From: AC-32 sp963788215
GTDB taxonomy: Bacteria > Actinomycetota > Thermoleophilia > Gaiellales > Gaiellaceae
NCBI GenBank assembly: GCA_963788215.1
Contig: CAWBFX010000001.1
Location: 62,001 to 126,000 of the forward strand
DNA: 64,000 bases
Direction: 5' to 3'
Shown one piece after another: positions 42,368 to 51,393 of this stretch. Each line of letters opens with the position of its first letter. The first letter of the stretch is position 1. A program made the translations under genes and the position numbers. The notes below the pieces were generated by a model, which searched no databases, was not told the DNA's origin, and saw only the letters and a list, made by a program, of their open reading frames with translations.

Positions 42368-43492
42368 ATGAAGGTCGGAGTCGTCAAGGAGATAAAGGCC
42401 GACGAGTACCGCGTCGCCCTGACGCCGGCGGGTGCGCGCGAGCTCGTCCAGCGCGGCCACGACGTTCTCGTCGAGACGGGCGCAGGCGAGGGGAGCGCAT
42501 TCGGCGACGACGCCTACGTCGCGGTCGGCGCGACCCTCGGCTCGGCGTCCGAGGTCTGGGAGGACGCGGAGCTCCTGCTCAAGGTGAAGGAGCCGCTCGA
42601 GCCCGAGTACTCGCTCCTGCGCGAAGGCCAGGTGCTGTTCACCTACCTCCACCTCGCCGCGAACGCCGACCTCACCCGCGCGCTCGTCGAGAGCGGCGCG
42701 GCCTGCGTCGCCTACGAGACCGTCGAGACGGACAACCGTGCGCTGCCTCTACTGGCTCCGATGAGCGAGATCGCCGGCCGCCTCGCCGCGCAGGCGGGCG
42801 CGTACTTCCTCGAGAAGCCGCTCGGCGGGCGCGGGTTGCTGCTCGGAGGGGTACCGGGCGTGGCGCCCGGCAGCGTGCTCGTGATCGGCGGCGGCATCGT
42901 CGGCTACAACGCGGCGGTCATCGCGCTCGGCCTGGGAGCAAACGTGACCATCCTCGAGCGCTCGGTCGACCGTATGCGCCATCTCGACGAGATCCTCTCG
43001 GGGCGCGTGAGCCTGGTGATGTCCTCGACGCTTCAGATCGAGGAGTCGATCGTCGAAGCCGACGTCGTGATCGGCGCGGTCCTGATCCCGGGCGCGGTCG
43101 CTCCGAAGCTCGTCACCCGCGACATGCTCGGCGAGATGAAGGACGGGGCGGTCCTCTGCGACGTCGCCATCGACCAGGGCGGTTGCACGGAGACCTCGCA
43201 CCCGACCACGCATAGCGAGCCCGTCTACGTCGTCGACGGCGTTACCCACTACTGCGTCGCGAACATGCCTGGGGCGGTCCCGATCACCTCGACGAAGGCG
43301 CTGACGAACGTGACGTTGCCCTACGTGGAGGCGATCGCGGAGCTGGGCCTCGCCGAGGCGGTTGCGCGCGATCAGGCACTCGCCCGCGGCGTCAACGTGC
43401 TCGACGGGAAGGTCACCTACGAGGCCGTCGCCGACGCGCACGGGCTCGACTACCACCCGCTCGAAGACGTTCTGCCGCTCTCGCCGGTCTAG
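42368..43492 (+). CDS. ald: Alanine dehydrogenase
   Basis: 374 residues. MKVGVVKEIKADEYRVALTPAG opens the catalytic domain; LLKVKEPLEPEY contains the substrate Lys, TYLHLAAN the catalytic His; VIGGGIVGYNAAVIALGLGANVTILE is the NAD-binding fold; VTHYCVANMPGAVPITST follows. It interconverts L-alanine and pyruvate plus ammonia. Stop shares CTAG with the convergent small gene. Confidence 0.95.
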   Translation: MKVGVVKEIKADEYRVALTPAGARELVQRGHDVLVETGAGEGSAFGDDAYVAVGATLGSASEVWEDAELLLKVKEPLEPEYSLLREGQVLFTYLHLAANADLTRALVESGAACVAYETVETDNRALPLLAPMSEIAGRLAAQAGAYFLEKPLGGRGLLLGGVPGVAPGSVLVIGGGIVGYNAAVIALGLGANVTILERSVDRMRHLDEILSGRVSLVMSSTLQIEESIVEADVVIGAVLIPGAVAPKLVTRDMLGEMKDGAVLCDVAIDQGGCTETSHPTTHSEPVYVVDGVTHYCVANMPGAVPITSTKALTNVTLPYVEAIAELGLAEAVARDQALARGVNVLDGKVTYEAVADAHGLDYHPLEDVLPLSPV

Positions 43493-43626
43493 CTCGGCGA
43501 GTCGCTGCCGCGCTTCGCTCCGCCCGCGGGGCTGATCTTGACGACGACCCACGTCATGCCCGCCGCCAGCACGATGATGCAGACGGAGAAGATGATCAAG
43601 CCGACCAGGCCGAGGATCGCATCCAT
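43489..43626 (-). CDS. Small single-helix membrane protein
   Basis: 45 residues: one membrane helix (about residues 4-29, ILGLVGLIIFSVCIIVLAAGMTW) and a basic tail. ATG 43626 has a leaderless -10 (TATTCT) shared with the divergent deoB promoter. Function unknown. Confidence 0.65.
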   Translation of the reverse strand: MDAILGLVGLIIFSVCIIVLAAGMTWVVVKISPAGGAKRGSDSPS

Positions 43627-43634
43627 GACCCACC

Positions 43635-43641
43635 TAGAATA
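43635..43641. promoter_or_regulatory. Bidirectional -10 core TAGAATA
   Basis: Read forward it gives TAGAAT, 6 nt before the deoB GTG at 43647. Read in reverse it gives TATTCT, 9 nt before the ATG at 43626. One 7-bp core can therefore serve both divergent genes. Confidence 0.6.
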
Positions 43642-43646
43642 GCCCG

Positions 43647-44816
43647 GTGCCGAGAGCCTGCGTGATCGTGCTGGACGCCGTCGGGGCCGGAGAGCTCCCG
43701 GATGCGGACGCGTACGGCGACGAGGGCTCCGACACGCTTGGCAACGTGGCGCGTGCGGTCGGCGGGCTCGACCTGCCAAATCTGGAGGCGCTCGGCCTCG
43801 GCAACGTCGAGCCGCTCGAGGGTTGCCGGCCGCAACCGGGCGCGCCCGCGGTTGCGGGAAGGCTGGTCGAGCGCTCGAAGGGCAAGGACACGACCGCGGG
43901 CCACTGGGAGCTGATGGGCGTCGTCACGCCGACTGCGTTCCCGACGTATCCGCAGGGCTTCCCGCACGACGTGATCGACCCGTTCATGCACCGGACGGGC
44001 CGCGGCGTTCTCGGGAACAAGCCCGCCTCCGGCACGGAGATCATCCAGGAGCTGGGCGAGGAGCACCAGCGCACGGGCAAATGGATCGTCTACACGTCCG
44101 CCGATTCCGTGTTCCAGATCGCCGCCCACGAGGAGACGATCCACCTCGAGGAGCTGTACGAGGGGTGCCGGATCGCACGGGAGATCCTGACCGGCAAGCA
44201 CGCCGTCGGGCGCGTGATCGCGCGGCCGTTCATCGGCGAGCCGGGCAACTACGAGCGCACGCCGAACCGGCACGACTTCTCGCTCGAGCCGCGCCGGCCG
44301 AACTACCTGACGCTCATCCGGGAGGCGGGCACGCAGGTGCACGGCGTGGGCAAGATCGGCGACATCTTCGCCGGCTGCGACATCGACGAGTCGCACCCGA
44401 CGAAGTCGAACGTCGAGGGGATCCAGCAGACCGAGACGCTGCTGCGGGAGCTCGACGACGGGCTCGTCTTCACGAACCTGGTCGAGACGGACATGCTCTG
44501 GGGCCATCGCAACGACCCCGTCAACTTCCACCGCTGCCTGCAGGACTTCGACCGGCGGCTCCCCGACTTGCTGGACGCCCTGCGCGAGCAGGATTTGCTG
44601 ATCCTCACGTCCGACCACGGCTGCGACCCGACGACACCGTCGACCGACCACTCGCGCGAGCACGCGCTGCTGCTCGCGTACGTGCACGGCCGCAACGCCG
44701 CGGGGCGGATCCACGAGGACGGCGAATTCGCGGACGTGGGGGCGACGATCAACAGGTGGCTCGGCGGGAAATCGCCCGGCCGCTCGCTGCCCGGCCAGGC
44801 GATCGTCGAGCCGTGA
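43647..44816 (+). CDS. deoB: Phosphopentomutase
   Basis: 389 residues of the alkaline-phosphatase superfamily: VIVLDAVGAGELPDADAYGDEGSDTLGN (metal Asp and nucleophile Thr/Ser region), DTTAGHWELMG, GKIGDIFAGCDI, TNLVETDMLWGHRND, LTSDHGCDPT and TDHSREHALLLAY. It converts (deoxy)ribose-1-P to ribose-5-P. Groups with deoA two genes later for nucleoside salvage. Confidence 0.94.
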   Translation: MPRACVIVLDAVGAGELPDADAYGDEGSDTLGNVARAVGGLDLPNLEALGLGNVEPLEGCRPQPGAPAVAGRLVERSKGKDTTAGHWELMGVVTPTAFPTYPQGFPHDVIDPFMHRTGRGVLGNKPASGTEIIQELGEEHQRTGKWIVYTSADSVFQIAAHEETIHLEELYEGCRIAREILTGKHAVGRVIARPFIGEPGNYERTPNRHDFSLEPRRPNYLTLIREAGTQVHGVGKIGDIFAGCDIDESHPTKSNVEGIQQTETLLRELDDGLVFTNLVETDMLWGHRNDPVNFHRCLQDFDRRLPDLLDALREQDLLILTSDHGCDPTTPSTDHSREHALLLAYVHGRNAAGRIHEDGEFADVGATINRWLGGKSPGRSLPGQAIVEP

Positions 44817-45523
44817 GGCTGAACGACCCGGAAGTCGTCCGCGCCGAGTACGCGGAGGAGTCGCGGCTCGAGGAGCGGATTGCGGCGTGGGAGGGCCTTA
44901 CCGGGCCGAATCCACGCGAGCTGGCGCTCGAGGCGGTGGCCGAGGCACGACCGCGGCGCGTTCTGGAGGTCGGCTGCGGCCAGGGCTGGGCTGCGGAGTG
45001 GATCAAGGACGAGCTCCGGGCCGACGTGGTCGCGGTCGACCAGTCCGAGCGCATGGTCGAGCTGACGCGGCGACGCGGGGTCGACGCACAGGTCGGAGAC
45101 GTGCAGGATCTTCCCTTCGAGGACGAGTCGTTCGACGCGGCGCTGGCCGCGTGGATGCTCTACCACGTCCCCGATCTCGACCGCGGCCTCTCCGAGCTCG
45201 CTCGGGTGCTTCGTCCGGGGGGCCGGCTCGTGGCGGTGACGAATGCGCCCGAGAGCCTGCATGAGCTCTGGACGCTGCTCGGCGCCGACCGGACGCCGTT
45301 CCTCATCGCCGGCTTTCACTCCGACAACGGGGCCGAGATCCTGCGGCGCCACTTCCCACACGTCGAGGAGCGCCAGGCCGCCGGAACCGTGACGTTCGCG
45401 GACCCCGAGGCCGTGCAGCGTTACGTCGACTCGCTCGTGACCGTGTCGGCGACGGTCCCGCCGTTCGAGGGAGAGCTTGTCTGTTCGCGGCGCTCGACGA
45501 TCTTCGTGGCCGAGAAGCAGTGA
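44813..45523 (+). CDS. Class I SAM-dependent methyltransferase
   Basis: 236 residues. Motif I VLEVGCGQGWAAEWIK, VVAVDQSERMVELTRRRGV, DVQDLPFEDESFDAALAAWMLYHV and LRPGGRLVAVT are the UbiE/Methyltransf_11 pattern. It is coupled on both sides (GTGA) between deoB and deoA, so it may act on a nucleoside or related metabolite, but that is only context. Confidence 0.85.
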   Translation: MRLNDPEVVRAEYAEESRLEERIAAWEGLTGPNPRELALEAVAEARPRRVLEVGCGQGWAAEWIKDELRADVVAVDQSERMVELTRRRGVDAQVGDVQDLPFEDESFDAALAAWMLYHVPDLDRGLSELARVLRPGGRLVAVTNAPESLHELWTLLGADRTPFLIAGFHSDNGAEILRRHFPHVEERQAAGTVTFADPEAVQRYVDSLVTVSATVPPFEGELVCSRRSTIFVAEKQ

Positions 45524-46818
45524 TCCGGCCGGCAGAGCTGATCGAGCGGAAGCGCGACGGCGGCGAGCTGTCCGCCGCCGAGCTGAAGGAGCTGATGCTC
45601 GGCTACGCGCACGACGAGGTGCCTGACTACCAGCTCGCGGCGTTCTGCATGGCTGTCTTCTTCCGGGGTCTTTCGGGCGACGAGACCTACGCCCTCACCG
45701 AGGCGATGATCGAGACGGGCGAGACGATTGACCTCCGCTCGGCGCTCGGCCGCAAGGTCGTCGACAAGCACTCGACAGGCGGCGTCGGCGACAAGACGTC
45801 GATCGCGGTCGGGCCGATCGTCGCGGCCTGCGGCGTGCCGTTCGCGAAGATGAGCGGGCGCGGGCTCGGCCACACGGGTGGGACGCTCGACAAGCTCGAG
45901 TCGATCCCGGGCTTCCGCGTCGAGCTCTCGACCGAGGAGCTCGTCGCGCAGGTTCGCGACGCCGGCATGGCGATCGTCGGCGCAGGCGCGGACCTCGTGC
46001 CGGCCGACAAGCGGCTCTACGGGCTTCGCGACGTGACCGCGACCGTCGACAGCCTCCAGCTGATCGCGTCGAGCATCGTCTCGAAGAAGATCGCCGCCGG
46101 GGCCGAGGCGATCGTGTTCGACGTCAAGGTCGGCGAAGGCGCCTTCATGAAGACGCTCGACGACGCTCGCGCGCTGGCCGTGATGATGCGCGAGCTCGCA
46201 GCTCGGTTCGGCCGGGAGACCGCGTGTCTGCTCACGGACATGGACCAGCCCCTCGGCGCCGCGGTCGGCAACGCGCTAGAGATCCGCGAGGCCGTCGCGA
46301 CGCTGCGCGGGGAAGGCCCACCCGACTTCACCGACCTTGTGACCACCGCGAGCGCGCGCCTCCTGACGCTGTCCGACCTCGGACTCGGCGAGGACGAGGC
46401 TCGCGAGCGCGTCGCCGCCGCGATCGCCGACGGCTCGGCCACGAGGGCGTACGAGCGCTGGATCGAGGCGCAGGGCGGTACGCCCGACGACGCGGCGCTG
46501 CCGAGGGCGCCCGTGTTTCTCGACGTCGAGGCGCCATCGGCCGGGTACGTGGCGGCCCTCCACTCGATGGAGATCGGGCGCGTCGCGCTCCACCTCGGCG
46601 CGGGTCGCAGGACGAAGGAGGATTCCGTCGACCATGCGGTCGGCGTCATCTGCATTCGCAAGCGCGGGGACCGGGTCGAGCACGGCGAGCCGCTTGCACA
46701 GATCCACGCGCGCACCGAGGAGGCCGCACGGACCGCCGCCGAGCACGTTCTCGCAGCCTACGGGCTCGCCGACGAGCCTCCGCCCGAACGGCCGATCGTC
46801 CTCGAGACGCTCGGCTGA
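45520..46818 (+). CDS. deoA: Pyrimidine-nucleoside / thymidine phosphorylase
   Basis: 432 residues. The signature VDKHSTGGVGDKTSI with phosphate-binding KMSGRGLGHTGGTLDKLE, DLVPADKRLYGLRDVTATVDS, VFDVKVGEGAFMKT and the C-terminal barrel with VKRGDRVEHGEPL-like residues. It splits (deoxy)uridine or thymidine to base and sugar-1-phosphate, feeding deoB. Confidence 0.94.
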   Translation: MIRPAELIERKRDGGELSAAELKELMLGYAHDEVPDYQLAAFCMAVFFRGLSGDETYALTEAMIETGETIDLRSALGRKVVDKHSTGGVGDKTSIAVGPIVAACGVPFAKMSGRGLGHTGGTLDKLESIPGFRVELSTEELVAQVRDAGMAIVGAGADLVPADKRLYGLRDVTATVDSLQLIASSIVSKKIAAGAEAIVFDVKVGEGAFMKTLDDARALAVMMRELAARFGRETACLLTDMDQPLGAAVGNALEIREAVATLRGEGPPDFTDLVTTASARLLTLSDLGLGEDEARERVAAAIADGSATRAYERWIEAQGGTPDDAALPRAPVFLDVEAPSAGYVAALHSMEIGRVALHLGAGRRTKEDSVDHAVGVICIRKRGDRVEHGEPLAQIHARTEEAARTAAEHVLAAYGLADEPPPERPIVLETLG

Positions 46819-46861
46819 GCGGCGCCGCCGGGCCTCGAGCGGCCGGCGCTCGGGACACGGC

Positions 46862-46867
46862 TAGGCT
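46862..46867 (+). promoter_or_regulatory. Leaderless -10 (TAGGCT) for mutM
   Basis: TAGGCT ends 6 nt before ATG 46874. Confidence 0.62.
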
Positions 46868-46873
46868 GGACGC

Positions 46874-47716
46874 ATGCCCGAGCTACCGGAGGTCGAGACG
46901 GTCCGGACGCAACTCGAGCCGAAGCTGGTCGGTCGCCGGTTCGTCGACGTCGAGATCGCGGACACCCGCTTGACGAGGCCCCACGATCCAGCCGAGGTCG
47001 CTGCCGAGCTCGTGGGAGAGCGGGTCGCGGCACTCGAGCGCCGCGGCAAGTATGTAGTTGTCCGGTTCGAGACTGGTCGCGTTCTCCTGATTCACCTCCG
47101 CATGACGGGTCAATTGCTGCACGCGGTGCGCGGGTCGCTTCCGGAGGACGATCCCCACCGTCGTGCTGTTGTCAGGTTAGACGACGGATCGGACGTCGTG
47201 TATCGCGACATCCGGCGCTTCGGCACCTGGCTCCTCACCGAGCCGGGAGAGCTCGACCCTTACCTCGCCGCACGGGTCGGCCGGGAGCCGCTTGCGCCGG
47301 CGTTCACCGCGCGCCGCCTGGCCGAAGCGCTCGACGGGCGGAAGGCGCCCGTCAAGGCCGCGATTCTCGACCAGCGCCGCTTGGCCGGAGTCGGGAACAT
47401 CTACGCGGACGAGGCGCTCTGGCGCGCGCAGATCCACCCGCTCAGACCCGCCGGCGAGCTCACGGACACCGAGGTCGCGGCGCTCCACCGCGGCATCCGC
47501 GCGGCGCTGCGAGCCGGGATCGCGCGGCAGGGAGCTACGCTCCGCGACTACCGCACGCCCGACGGCGCGAGCGGCGCCATGCAGCACGAGTTCAAGGTCT
47601 ACGGCCGCGAAGGCGAGCCGTGCGATCGCTGTGGCACCCCGATCGAGAAGACCCGGGCCGCCGGGCGGGGCACCTGGTACTGCCCGACCTGCCAGCAGCG
47701 CCCGGCGCCGGGCTAG
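46874..47716 (+). CDS. mutM: Formamidopyrimidine-DNA glycosylase
   Basis: 280 residues. The N-terminal catalytic MPELPEVETVRTQLEP, HLRMTGQLL, RFGTWLL, the helix-two-turn-helix GVGNIYADEALWRAQIHP and the four-cysteine zinc finger (CDRCGTPIEKTRAAGRGTWYCPTCQ) are complete. It excises 8-oxoguanine and FaPy lesions. Stop shares CTAG with the convergent glutaredoxin. Confidence 0.95.
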   Translation: MPELPEVETVRTQLEPKLVGRRFVDVEIADTRLTRPHDPAEVAAELVGERVAALERRGKYVVVRFETGRVLLIHLRMTGQLLHAVRGSLPEDDPHRRAVVRLDDGSDVVYRDIRRFGTWLLTEPGELDPYLAARVGREPLAPAFTARRLAEALDGRKAPVKAAILDQRRLAGVGNIYADEALWRAQIHPLRPAGELTDTEVAALHRGIRAALRAGIARQGATLRDYRTPDGASGAMQHEFKVYGREGEPCDRCGTPIEKTRAAGRGTWYCPTCQQRPAPG

Positions 47717-47967
47717 GCCGCGAGCAGCGTCTCGAGCCGGCCGCTGCGGTCGAGCTGCCAGAGCTCCGTGTACCCGCCGATCGGCCGCCCGTCGACGAGG
47801 ATCTGCGGCACCGTCCAGCCGCCGGTGAGGTCGAGCAGCCGCTGCCGGAAGGCCGGATCGTCGTCCAGAGAGATCTCCTCGTACTCGAGCCCGCGCGACT
47901 CGAGCAGCGTCTTGGCGCGGACGCAGTAGCCGCACCAAGCCGTCGTATACATCTGAATCCTGGCCAT
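47713..47967 (-). CDS. Glutaredoxin-like / mycoredoxin
   Basis: 84 residues from ATG 47967 (a GTG at 47970 adds one). The active site is TAWCGYCVRAK; cis-Pro region WTVPQILVDGRPIGGYTEL. In actinobacteria, CxxC glutaredoxins of this type often work as mycoredoxins with mycothiol. Monocistronic, convergent with mutM. Confidence 0.9.
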   Translation of the reverse strand: MARIQMYTTAWCGYCVRAKTLLESRGLEYEEISLDDDPAFRQRLLDLTGGWTVPQILVDGRPIGGYTELWQLDRSGRLETLLAA

Positions 47968-48019
47968 CACGCTTCGTAAACGAGGAACAGCCGTGAGGAT
48001 TCCCGACCACCGCCGCCTC

Positions 48020-48025
48020 TACACT
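48020..48025 (+). promoter_or_regulatory. -10 (TACACT) for recO
   Basis: TACACT ends 10 nt before the TTG at 48036, and no Shine-Dalgarno intervenes. Confidence 0.5.
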
Positions 48026-48035
48026 TGACCGGGCC

Positions 48036-48782
48036 TTGGCCGGCCGCTCCTACAAGACGGAGGCTGTCGTGCTGCGCTCGTTCCGCCTCGGGGAGGCCGA
48101 CCGCGTGCTGCACCTCTACACGCTCGACCGCGGGCGCGTGGGTGCGGTCGCGAAGGGCGTCCGCAAGACGAAATCCCGCTTCGGCGCACGCCTCGAGCCG
48201 CTGAGCCACGGCGAGCTCATCCTCCACCAGGGCAGCGGCGAGCTCCAGACGGTGACCGGCGTCGAGCTGATCCACTCGCACCACGAGACGCGTGAGACGC
48301 CGTACCGTCTCGGCGTCGGCCTCGTCGCGGCCGAGGCGATGCTCCGGCTCTTCCCGGAGCAGGAGGCGAACGAGCGCGCGTTCCGGGCGCTCACGCGCTT
48401 CCTCGACCTCGTCGACGAGCTCGAGCCGGCGGGCACCGAGCCCACCAGAGACCCGCTCGTCCTCTCGTTCCAGCTGAAGCTCCTCTGGCTCTCGGGCTAC
48501 CTGCCGCACGTGACGAGCTGCGCCGAGTGCGGCGCGAACGAAGGGCTCTCCCTCTACTCGCCTCAGGCCGGCGGCGCCGTCTGCCGCGCGTGCGCGAACG
48601 GCGGCGGCCTGCCGCTCTCGAGCGACGGCCTCATGGCGATCGACGGGCTCCTGCGCCGGCCGCTCGACGGAGCGCGCGACGCCGGGCTGACCCCCCGCGG
48701 CGCCCGCGAGGCACTGGCCGTGATCACGGCCTCGTACGAGTACCACGGCGGTTTCCGCCTGCGGACGCTGCGCGCGTCCTGA
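48036..48782 (+). CDS. recO: DNA repair protein RecO
   Basis: 248 residues. N-terminal OB fold (YKTEAVVLRSFRLGEADRVLHLYT, GVRKTKSRFGARLEPL), helical middle, and a zinc finger with CAECGANEGLS and CRACANGGG. It loads RecA with RecR. The TTG start gives the family N-terminus MAGRSYKTEAVVL and no better start exists. The neighbouring glycyl-tRNA synthetase is a usual partner of recO. Confidence 0.92.
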   Translation: MAGRSYKTEAVVLRSFRLGEADRVLHLYTLDRGRVGAVAKGVRKTKSRFGARLEPLSHGELILHQGSGELQTVTGVELIHSHHETRETPYRLGVGLVAAEAMLRLFPEQEANERAFRALTRFLDLVDELEPAGTEPTRDPLVLSFQLKLLWLSGYLPHVTSCAECGANEGLSLYSPQAGGAVCRACANGGGLPLSSDGLMAIDGLLRRPLDGARDAGLTPRGAREALAVITASYEYHGGFRLRTLRAS

Positions 48783-48788
48783 TACTCG

Positions 48789-49205
48789 TCAGTCCGAGTC
48801 GTCACCGTCCTTGATGTCCTCGGCGACGAGCTCCTTGAAAGGCTGCAGCTTCTCGAAGAGCTCCTCGGGCGAGACCTCGCGCTCGGGAGGGGTCGAGCCG
48901 AGCAGCCACGGCGCCGAGTCGACGGCCGTCTTCCACGCGACCTCGTCGACCCGCTCGTCGTCCCCGTCGCCGCCTTCGTCAGCGAGTGGATCGACCGAGT
49001 CGAGATAGACGTTGCGGAAGCCGTTCCGCTGTTCCTCGTGGTACTGGAGCCGCGCCTTCCGGCCCTGGGCTGCGACCGCAGAGCGGCCGATCTCCTCGCG
49101 GAAGGTCGTGTACTCGTCGCCGTCCTCGTCGCGCGCGACGAAGCGCGTGTTGCCGGACTTCGTCTGGAACGTCTGAACTTCCTGGATCCGAGCGGTCTTC
49201 TCCAT
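48789..49205 (-). CDS. Hypothetical protein with OB-like strand pattern
   Basis: 138 residues. The first ~75 (ARIQEVQTFQTKSGNTRFVARDEDGDEYTTFREEIG, ARLQYHEEQRNGFRNVYLDSV) alternate in a way typical of small OB-fold nucleic-acid binders. The rest is acidic, ending DIKDGDDSD. Not a family I can name. It lies downstream of the glycyl-tRNA synthetase gene on the same strand. Confidence 0.65.
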   Translation of the reverse strand: MEKTARIQEVQTFQTKSGNTRFVARDEDGDEYTTFREEIGRSAVAAQGRKARLQYHEEQRNGFRNVYLDSVDPLADEGGDGDDERVDEVAWKTAVDSAPWLLGSTPPEREVSPEELFEKLQPFKELVAEDIKDGDDSD

Positions 49206-49251
49206 GCCCGAGATGTTCCCGCCGCGCGCAAACGCGACACGCCCGCGCGAA

Positions 49252-50589
49252 CTAGCGTGCGAGCGCGTCGTCGAGCCAGGCGAGCACGCCTTCGAGCGGG
49301 AGGCGCTCCTGGGAGAGCGAGTCGCGGTCGCGGACGGTCACCGTGCCGTCCTCGAGCGTCACGTCGTCGATCGTGAACGCCCACGGCGTGCCGATCTCGT
49401 CCTGCCGCCGGTAGCGCCGCCCGATGTTCCCGCCGTCGTCGTACTCGACGAAGTGGCGCCGACGCAGCTCCTCGTAGAGCCGGCGCGCCGGCTCGACCAT
49501 GCCCGCGTCCGCCTTGGAGATGAGCGGCAGCACCGCCGCCTTGACCGGCGCGACCGACGGGTGCAGGCGCAGGAGCGTGCGCTCGCGCCCCTCGACCTCT
49601 TCCTCGGCGTACGCGTCGATCAGCACTGCGAGCAGGATCCGGTCGATGGAGACCGCGGGTTCGATCACGTGCGGCGTGTAGCGCGAGCCGTCGGGATCGA
49701 CGTACTCGAGCTTCGTGCCGGAGGCCTCGGTATGAGCCCTCAGGTCGTACTCGCCTCGGTACGCGACGCCCTCGAGCTCCGACCAGCCGATCGGGTAGAG
49801 GTACTCGATGTCGCTCGTCGCGAGGGAGTAGTGCGACCGCTCGTCGGGCCCGTGCTCGCGGACGCGGAGCTGCGAGTCGCGCAGGCCGAGCTCTCGGTAC
49901 CAGCGCATCCGCTCTTCGATCCAGTACGCGTGCCAACGCTCGCCCTCGTCCGGCGGGACGAAGAACTCCATCTCCATCTGCTCGAACTCGCGCAGCCGGA
50001 AGAGGAAGTTCCCCGGAGTGATCTCGTTGCGGAACGACTTGCCGACCTGCGCGATCCCGAACGGCGGCCGCCGCCGGGCCAGCTGCAGGACGTTCTTGAA
50101 GTTGATGAAGATGCCCTGTGCGGTCTCCGGGCGCAGGTAGGCGGTGGAGCTTCCCTCGGCGAGCGCGCCCACCGACGTCTCGAACATCAGGTTGAACTGG
50201 CGCGGCTCGGTCAGGTCGCAGTCGGGAGTCTCGCCCGGTTTCTTGCTGGGCTTGCGGCCGCACTGCGAGTCCTCGAGCCGGTCGCCGCGGAACCGGAGCT
50301 TGCAGGTGCGGCAGTCGACGAGCGGGTCGGTGAAGCCTTCGACGTGGCCGGACGCCTCCCAGACGCGCGGGTTGAGGATGACCGCGGAGTCGAGGGCGAC
50401 GATGTCGTCGCGCTCCTGCACCATCGACGAGAACCAGCGCGAGCGAATGTTGTTCTTCGTCAGGACGCCGTAATGGCCGTAGTCGTACGTCGAGCCGAGC
50501 CCGCCGTAGATCTCGGAGGACGGGAAGACGAACCCGCGCCGGCGGCAGAGCGAGACGATCTTGTCCATCGTGACGACGTCGGTCGACAT
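49252..50589 (-). CDS. glyQS: Glycine--tRNA ligase (single-chain, alpha2 type)
   Basis: 445 residues of the eukaryote-like homodimeric class. DKIVSLCRRRGFVFPSSEIYGG, YDYGHYGVLTKNNIR, LMFETSVG, TAYLRPETAQGIFINFKNV, KSFRNEITPGNFLFRLREFEQMEMEFFV (motif 2), VIEPAVSIDRILLAVL (motif 3), and a C-terminal anticodon domain (VAPVKAAVLPL). A CxxC zinc pair is in VDCRTCKLRFRGD. ATG 50589 has a leaderless -10 (TAACGT). Confidence 0.95.
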   Translation of the reverse strand: MSTDVVTMDKIVSLCRRRGFVFPSSEIYGGLGSTYDYGHYGVLTKNNIRSRWFSSMVQERDDIVALDSAVILNPRVWEASGHVEGFTDPLVDCRTCKLRFRGDRLEDSQCGRKPSKKPGETPDCDLTEPRQFNLMFETSVGALAEGSSTAYLRPETAQGIFINFKNVLQLARRRPPFGIAQVGKSFRNEITPGNFLFRLREFEQMEMEFFVPPDEGERWHAYWIEERMRWYRELGLRDSQLRVREHGPDERSHYSLATSDIEYLYPIGWSELEGVAYRGEYDLRAHTEASGTKLEYVDPDGSRYTPHVIEPAVSIDRILLAVLIDAYAEEEVEGRERTLLRLHPSVAPVKAAVLPLISKADAGMVEPARRLYEELRRRHFVEYDDGGNIGRRYRRQDEIGTPWAFTIDDVTLEDGTVTVRDRDSLSQERLPLEGVLAWLDDALAR

Positions 50590-50595
50590 GGCGCC

Positions 50596-50602
50596 TACGT
50601 TA
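50596..50602. promoter_or_regulatory. Bidirectional -10 core TACGTTA
   Basis: In reverse it reads TAACGT, 7 nt before the glyQS ATG at 50589. Forward it reads TACGTT, 22 nt before the GTG at 50624, so the forward gene would have a short leader. Confidence 0.55.
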
Positions 50603-50623
50603 TCGCTCGCCCATGATCCACCT

Positions 50624-51346
50624 GTGAGGATCGCGACCGCATCGGACCGTCCCGACCTGCTCGAGCCGGCCTGGGAGCGGACGAAGGACACGATGCCGGA
50701 GTACAACAACCACGGCGACGTCCTCAACGAGTACTGGTCGCGGCTGACCGCGGAGGCGCCGAACTTCCAGTTCGGCCTCGTCGGCGACGACGACGAGATT
50801 CTGGCCCGCGGCCGCTCGGTCCCGCTTCGGTGGGACGGCTCGGTGGCCGACCTGCCCGCGGGCATCGACGGCGCGATCGCGCGCGGCTTCGACGAGGGCG
50901 GGGCGAACGTCCTCTGCGCGCTCGTGATCATGATTCCCCGCGACCTCCAGGGCCGCGGCCTGAGCACGGCGGCCGTCGAAGGGATGGCCTCGATCGCGCG
51001 CGACCACGGGCTCGAGTCGCTCATCGCGCCCGTTCGTCCGAGCTGGAAGGAGCGCTACCCGCTCGTCGAGATCGAGCGGTACGCCGAGTGGCGGCGCCCC
51101 GACGGCCTGCTCTTCGATCCGTGGATGCGCGTGCACGAGCGGCTCGGCGCCGAGGTCCTGAAGCCGGAGCCGCGGTCTCTGCGGATCACAGGGACCGTCG
51201 CGGAGTGGGAGGAATGGACCGAGATGGCGTTCCCCGAGAGCGGCGACTACTGGTTCCCGGAAGGCCTCGCGACGGTCGCGATCGACCGTGAGCACGACGA
51301 GGGCCGCTACTGGGAGCCGAACGTCTGGATGCGCCACAGGTTGTAG
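50624..51346 (+). CDS. GNAT-like acetyltransferase
   Basis: 240 residues. The acetyl-CoA loop appears as MIPRDLQGRGLSTAAVEGMASIARDHG (Q/R-x-x-G-x-G/A), followed by APVRPSWKERYPL with the bound-loop Pro. Substrate unknown. The GTG at 50624 is preferred over longer in-frame starts that overlap the divergent promoter. Confidence 0.68.
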   Translation: MRIATASDRPDLLEPAWERTKDTMPEYNNHGDVLNEYWSRLTAEAPNFQFGLVGDDDEILARGRSVPLRWDGSVADLPAGIDGAIARGFDEGGANVLCALVIMIPRDLQGRGLSTAAVEGMASIARDHGLESLIAPVRPSWKERYPLVEIERYAEWRRPDGLLFDPWMRVHERLGAEVLKPEPRSLRITGTVAEWEEWTEMAFPESGDYWFPEGLATVAIDREHDEGRYWEPNVWMRHRL

Positions 51347-51393
51347 CTCGGTGCTTGACAAGCCCGGGGCTCCCGGAGAGCATCGCGGGCGGG

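Noticed and set aside
41527..42387. A longer methyltransferase starting at 42387
   Set aside because: The extra N-terminus is just translation of the repeated element and promoter; the GTG at 42234 has the proper ribosome-binding site.
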